From positions 1 through 32,638 of the forward strand of contig WRDS01000013.1 of the NCBI GenBank assembly GCA_009779675.1: a stretch of 32,638 nt of DNA, in the 5' to 3' direction. Each line of letters opens with the position of its first letter. Position 1 is the stretch's first letter. A model generated the notes under the pieces. The model did no database searches. It saw only the letters and a list, made by a program, of their open reading frames with translations, and was not told the DNA's origin. This document shows, piece after piece, positions 30,568 through 32,638 of the stretch. A program made the position numbers and the translations under genes. This stretch comes from Coriobacteriia bacterium. GTDB lineage: Bacteria; Actinomycetota; Coriobacteriia; Anaerosomatales; PHET01.

Positions 30568-31677
30568 GTGAAAATCGATTTCGGTGGGGCCATCAAACGG
30601 GTCTGGCAGGTCACGTGGCATCATAAGACGCTTTGGATGCTTGGGATGTTTGCGGGTGTCTCAGGCGGGCATTGCCAAAACGGCAACAGCAACCCGGGCC
30701 TTATCCTCAGCCTGCTGTCGCCGGTCTTTATCGCCATGTTCTTCAGCCAGGGGCAAGGCGATTCCCCCGAAGCCCTCCCCACCTTCATAGCCGTCAGTGG
30801 TTTTATGCTGTTGGGGCTCGCTTGGTGGGTGCTTTCGATTGCTGCCCAGGGGGGTATCATCTCCGGAGTAGATCAAATTGAAGCAGGCGAGAACCCTCGC
30901 ATGGGTGCTCTTTTAAAAGCAGGCTTTTCCAAGTTCCTGTCGCTTTGGGGGCTTAATCTGCTTGTGGGGCTCCCAGTTTTTCTCGTTGGTGCCATAGCAT
31001 TCGGCGCTTTCGCTGCCATTATGACGGCTCTAGGGGATCTTGTCCCAGCAGCTGCCGAAGTAGCGACGATGTTCGGGAGCATCTGCATCGCTATCCTTGT
31101 CCTGCCGGTTTTCTTTGTGGGCGAGTTCTTTTTTGGGAGCATCCGCATCATCGGGCAGCGCTACATCGTGCTTGGCGGAAGAGGGGCGTTCCAGGCGCTT
31201 GACGACGCATGGCGCTTTTTGCGTGTCGGTTTCAAAAACGTGCTGCTTATGTATCTCATAAACTATGGCTTCAGCCTTGCAGTGTATTTTGTGTTTTACG
31301 TGCTGATGTACGTCATTGCGCTTCCGCTGCTTCTTGGCTCCACTCTTCTTGCTCCCACTGCCCTTAATACCGCCACCACAGGCACACCGGACGATCCAGG
31401 GCTTTTTTTAGTAGCTTTTGGGCTGTCGGTGTACTTCCTGCTGTATACCATTGTGTTGCAGCTTTACACGATGATCGTGGGAACGCCTACCTCGACGCTC
31501 TGGACGCTGTTCTTCCGCCAGATGACGGGCATGGGTACCGCCGAGCAGGTCGTGTCCGCTCCCCAGCCGGTCGAGTTGCCAGCCGAGCCGATGCCAGTCG
31601 AGCAGCCACCTGCCGAGCCGTCGGCGCACGAGGGGCCGCCAGCGCCACCGTCGGCATCACCTCCACCGCATGAGTGA
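30568..31677 (+). CDS. Polytopic membrane protein, second of a tandem paralogous pair
   Basis: Almost every block of the first paralogue recurs: MKIDFGGAIKRVWQVTWHHKTLWMLGMFAGVSGG, FSKFLSLWGLNLLVGLP, IGQRYIVLGGRGAFQALDDAWRFLR and LFFRQMTGMGTAEQ. The pair clearly arose by duplication. The main difference is the C terminus, which adds about 35 Pro/Glu/Ala residues (PAEPMPVEQPPAEPSAHEGP) likely to be disordered and cytoplasmic. ACAGGAGA at 30553-30560 supports the GTG start at 30568. The stop codon overlaps the rsmI start: the ATG at 31670 lies inside the final codons, so rsmI translation may depend on ribosomes finishing this gene. Confidence 0.8.
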   Translation: MKIDFGGAIKRVWQVTWHHKTLWMLGMFAGVSGGHCQNGNSNPGLILSLLSPVFIAMFFSQGQGDSPEALPTFIAVSGFMLLGLAWWVLSIAAQGGIISGVDQIEAGENPRMGALLKAGFSKFLSLWGLNLLVGLPVFLVGAIAFGAFAAIMTALGDLVPAAAEVATMFGSICIAILVLPVFFVGEFFFGSIRIIGQRYIVLGGRGAFQALDDAWRFLRVGFKNVLLMYLINYGFSLAVYFVFYVLMYVIALPLLLGSTLLAPTALNTATTGTPDDPGLFLVAFGLSVYFLLYTIVLQLYTMIVGTPTSTLWTLFFRQMTGMGTAEQVVSAPQPVELPAEPMPVEQPPAEPSAHEGPPAPPSASPPPHE

Positions 31678-32638
31678 GCAGGGACATCCAGGCAAGCAGG
31701 AGCGCCTAAGCAGGCAAGACTGCTCGGACGGGCGGGACTGTCCCGTCGCGCACGGGCACCCGCAAGGGCGCCTGCTTGTCTGCGCGACCCCGATCGGCAA
31801 CCTGCGCGATGTGACGCTGCGCGTGCTCGATGCCCTCGGCGAGGCTGATGCCATACTTGCCGAGGACACGCGGGTGACAAGCAAGCTGCTTGTGCGCTAC
31901 GGGCTGTCTAAGCCGCTTGAGCGTTACGACGCTTACGTTGCAGCCTCGCGCACGCCGACGATCGTTCGGCGGATCGAGGCAGGCGAGACCCTTGCGCTCG
32001 TCTCGGACGCGGGGACTCCCGGCATCAGCGACCCGGGCGCGACCCTTATCGATGCCGCGCTTGCGGCAAATGTGCCGATCGATGTCCTGCCCGGCCCCTC
32101 GGCAGTCATCGCCGCGCTCTCCGCAAGCGGGCTGCCCACGCACCCGTTTTACTTTGGCGGCTTCCTGCCGCGGAAAGCCGGCCCGCTCGGTCGCACCCTG
32201 GACGCGCTCGCCGGGCTTAACGCCACGCTGGTCTTTTACGAGTCGCCGAGGCGGACCCGGGCGACGCTCGCCGCGCTCGCCGCCGCCTTCCCAGGGCGCA
32301 GGGGGGCGATGGCGCGCGAGCTTACCAAGCGGCATGAGGAGGTCGTGCGCGGGCCGCTCACGTATCTGGCCGAGGAGGTTGCCGCCCGTGACTCGCTTAA
32401 AGGCGAGGTCGTGCTGCTGGTTGATCCCCCGGTAGCCGGAGGGCGCGCGGCAGCATCAGGCGTTTCATGTGCTCCAGGTGCATCAGACCCATTCGGTGTC
32501 CCATGCGCGCCAGGCACCTTAAATGCTCCAGGCACCTCATGCGCTCCAGATGCCGAGGACATCCGCGGTCGCGTGGAGGGACTCGTGGCCGCAGGCGAGA
32601 CCCGTGCTGACGCTGTCAAGCGCGTTGCCAAGGACCTG
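31670..32638 (+). CDS. rsmI: 16S rRNA (cytidine-1402-2'-O)-methyltransferase RsmI, 3' end outside window
   Basis: The frame begins at ATG 31670, overlaps the previous stop by 8 bases and remains open to the window edge. After an unusual 30-residue polar leader comes the family start LLVCATPIGNLRDVTLRVLDAL, then ILAEDTRVTSKLL, LVSDAGTPGISDPGATLI, VLPGPSAVIAALSASGLP, FYFGGFLPRKA, LVFYESPRR and ARELTKRHEEVVRG. All are signature motifs of RsmI in the tetrapyrrole methylase fold. With RsmH it makes m4Cm1402 in the 16S rRNA P site. Near the C terminus, after KGEVVLLVDPP, a repetitive insert built of CAPGTS-like units precedes the usual helical tail (RVEGLVAAGETRADAVKRVAKDL). The enzyme core is intact. 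Confidence 0.95.
   Translation, partial: MSEQGHPGKQERLSRQDCSDGRDCPVAHGHPQGRLLVCATPIGNLRDVTLRVLDALGEADAILAEDTRVTSKLLVRYGLSKPLERYDAYVAASRTPTIVRRIEAGETLALVSDAGTPGISDPGATLIDAALAANVPIDVLPGPSAVIAALSASGLPTHPFYFGGFLPRKAGPLGRTLDALAGLNATLVFYESPRRTRATLAALAAAFPGRRGAMARELTKRHEEVVRGPLTYLAEEVAARDSLKGEVVLLVDPPVAGGRAAASGVSCAPGASDPFGVPCAPGTLNAPGTSCAPDAEDIRGRVEGLVAAGETRADAVKRVAKDL
32468..32557 (+). repeat. Five in-frame 18-bp units inside rsmI
   Basis: Units begin at 32468, 32486, 32504, 32522 and 32540. Four of them share TG(T/C)GC(T/G)CCAGG-type sequence and encode CAPGAS, CAPGTL, NAPGTS and CAPDAE; the second, DPFGVP, is diverged. The period is exactly 18 bp, the same as in the noncoding arrays at 9990 and 16018, although the sequences are unrelated. 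Confidence 0.85.

Overview
The window reads as chromosomal DNA from a high-GC actinobacterium, most likely an anaerobic member of the class Coriobacteriia. This placement is inferred from gene content, not from a marker gene. The supporting genes are secreted proteins with cell-wall-binding repeat 2 (CWB2), a giant fused acyl-CoA dehydratase activase, a remnant of a 2-oxoacid:ferredoxin oxidoreductase, a DUF362 ferredoxin-like protein and a FemX-type peptidoglycan bridge enzyme. There is no integrase, transposase, phage gene or CRISPR array, so this is not a classic mobile island.

Layout. 1-3060: the end of a large secreted PPC/CWB2 protein converging on a fused siroheme synthase. 3189-5043: a repeat pair, a membrane-anchored protein, tRNA-Val and a TraX-family membrane protein. 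5072-7214: a membrane-anchored metallophosphoesterase, a shrunken RCC1/CWB2 protein, tRNA-Asp and a PGPGW membrane protein. 7447-9784: an XRE-cupin regulator followed by an acyl-CoA synthetase. 9990-11944: an 18-bp tandem array, a frameshifted PorB-like gene, a second tandem array and a TRIC-type channel protein. 11978-13520: a multi-PASTA membrane protein and tRNA-Phe. 13521-15050: a decayed, repeat-bearing spacer and a zinc-ribbon membrane protein. 15172-23030: an SPL-family radical SAM protein, the 1429-residue activase, a FemX-like ligase and a secreted coiled-coil cell-wall protein. 23128-26587 (minus strand): overlapping genes for a HEAT-repeat protein and a variant HD-GYP protein. 26588-32638: a spacer with a CRP-like palindrome and three 35-bp repeats, a ROK sugar kinase, a DUF362 protein, two paralogous membrane proteins and the start of rsmI.

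Functional groups. Cell-surface functions dominate: CWB2 proteins, PASTA protein, FemX, the coiled-coil wall protein and the TraX and paralogous membrane proteins. Anaerobic redox and CoA metabolism supply the rest: activase, acyl-CoA synthetase, PorB remnant, DUF362, siroheme synthase. The HEAT/HD-GYP pair shares an N-terminal domain and looks like one signalling module.

The most unusual property is the number of short tandem arrays of unrelated sequence. Many have a period of exactly 18 bp. They sit at gene boundaries and in several cases contain the last codons and stop codon of the neighbouring gene. Others lie in frame inside genes, at the start of the siroheme synthase and near the end of rsmI. 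This looks like a genome-wide process of boundary minisatellite expansion and is the best candidate here for something undescribed. A second candidate is the PorB-like gene, whose two halves are joined exactly by a -1 shift at a CCCAAAA heptamer.
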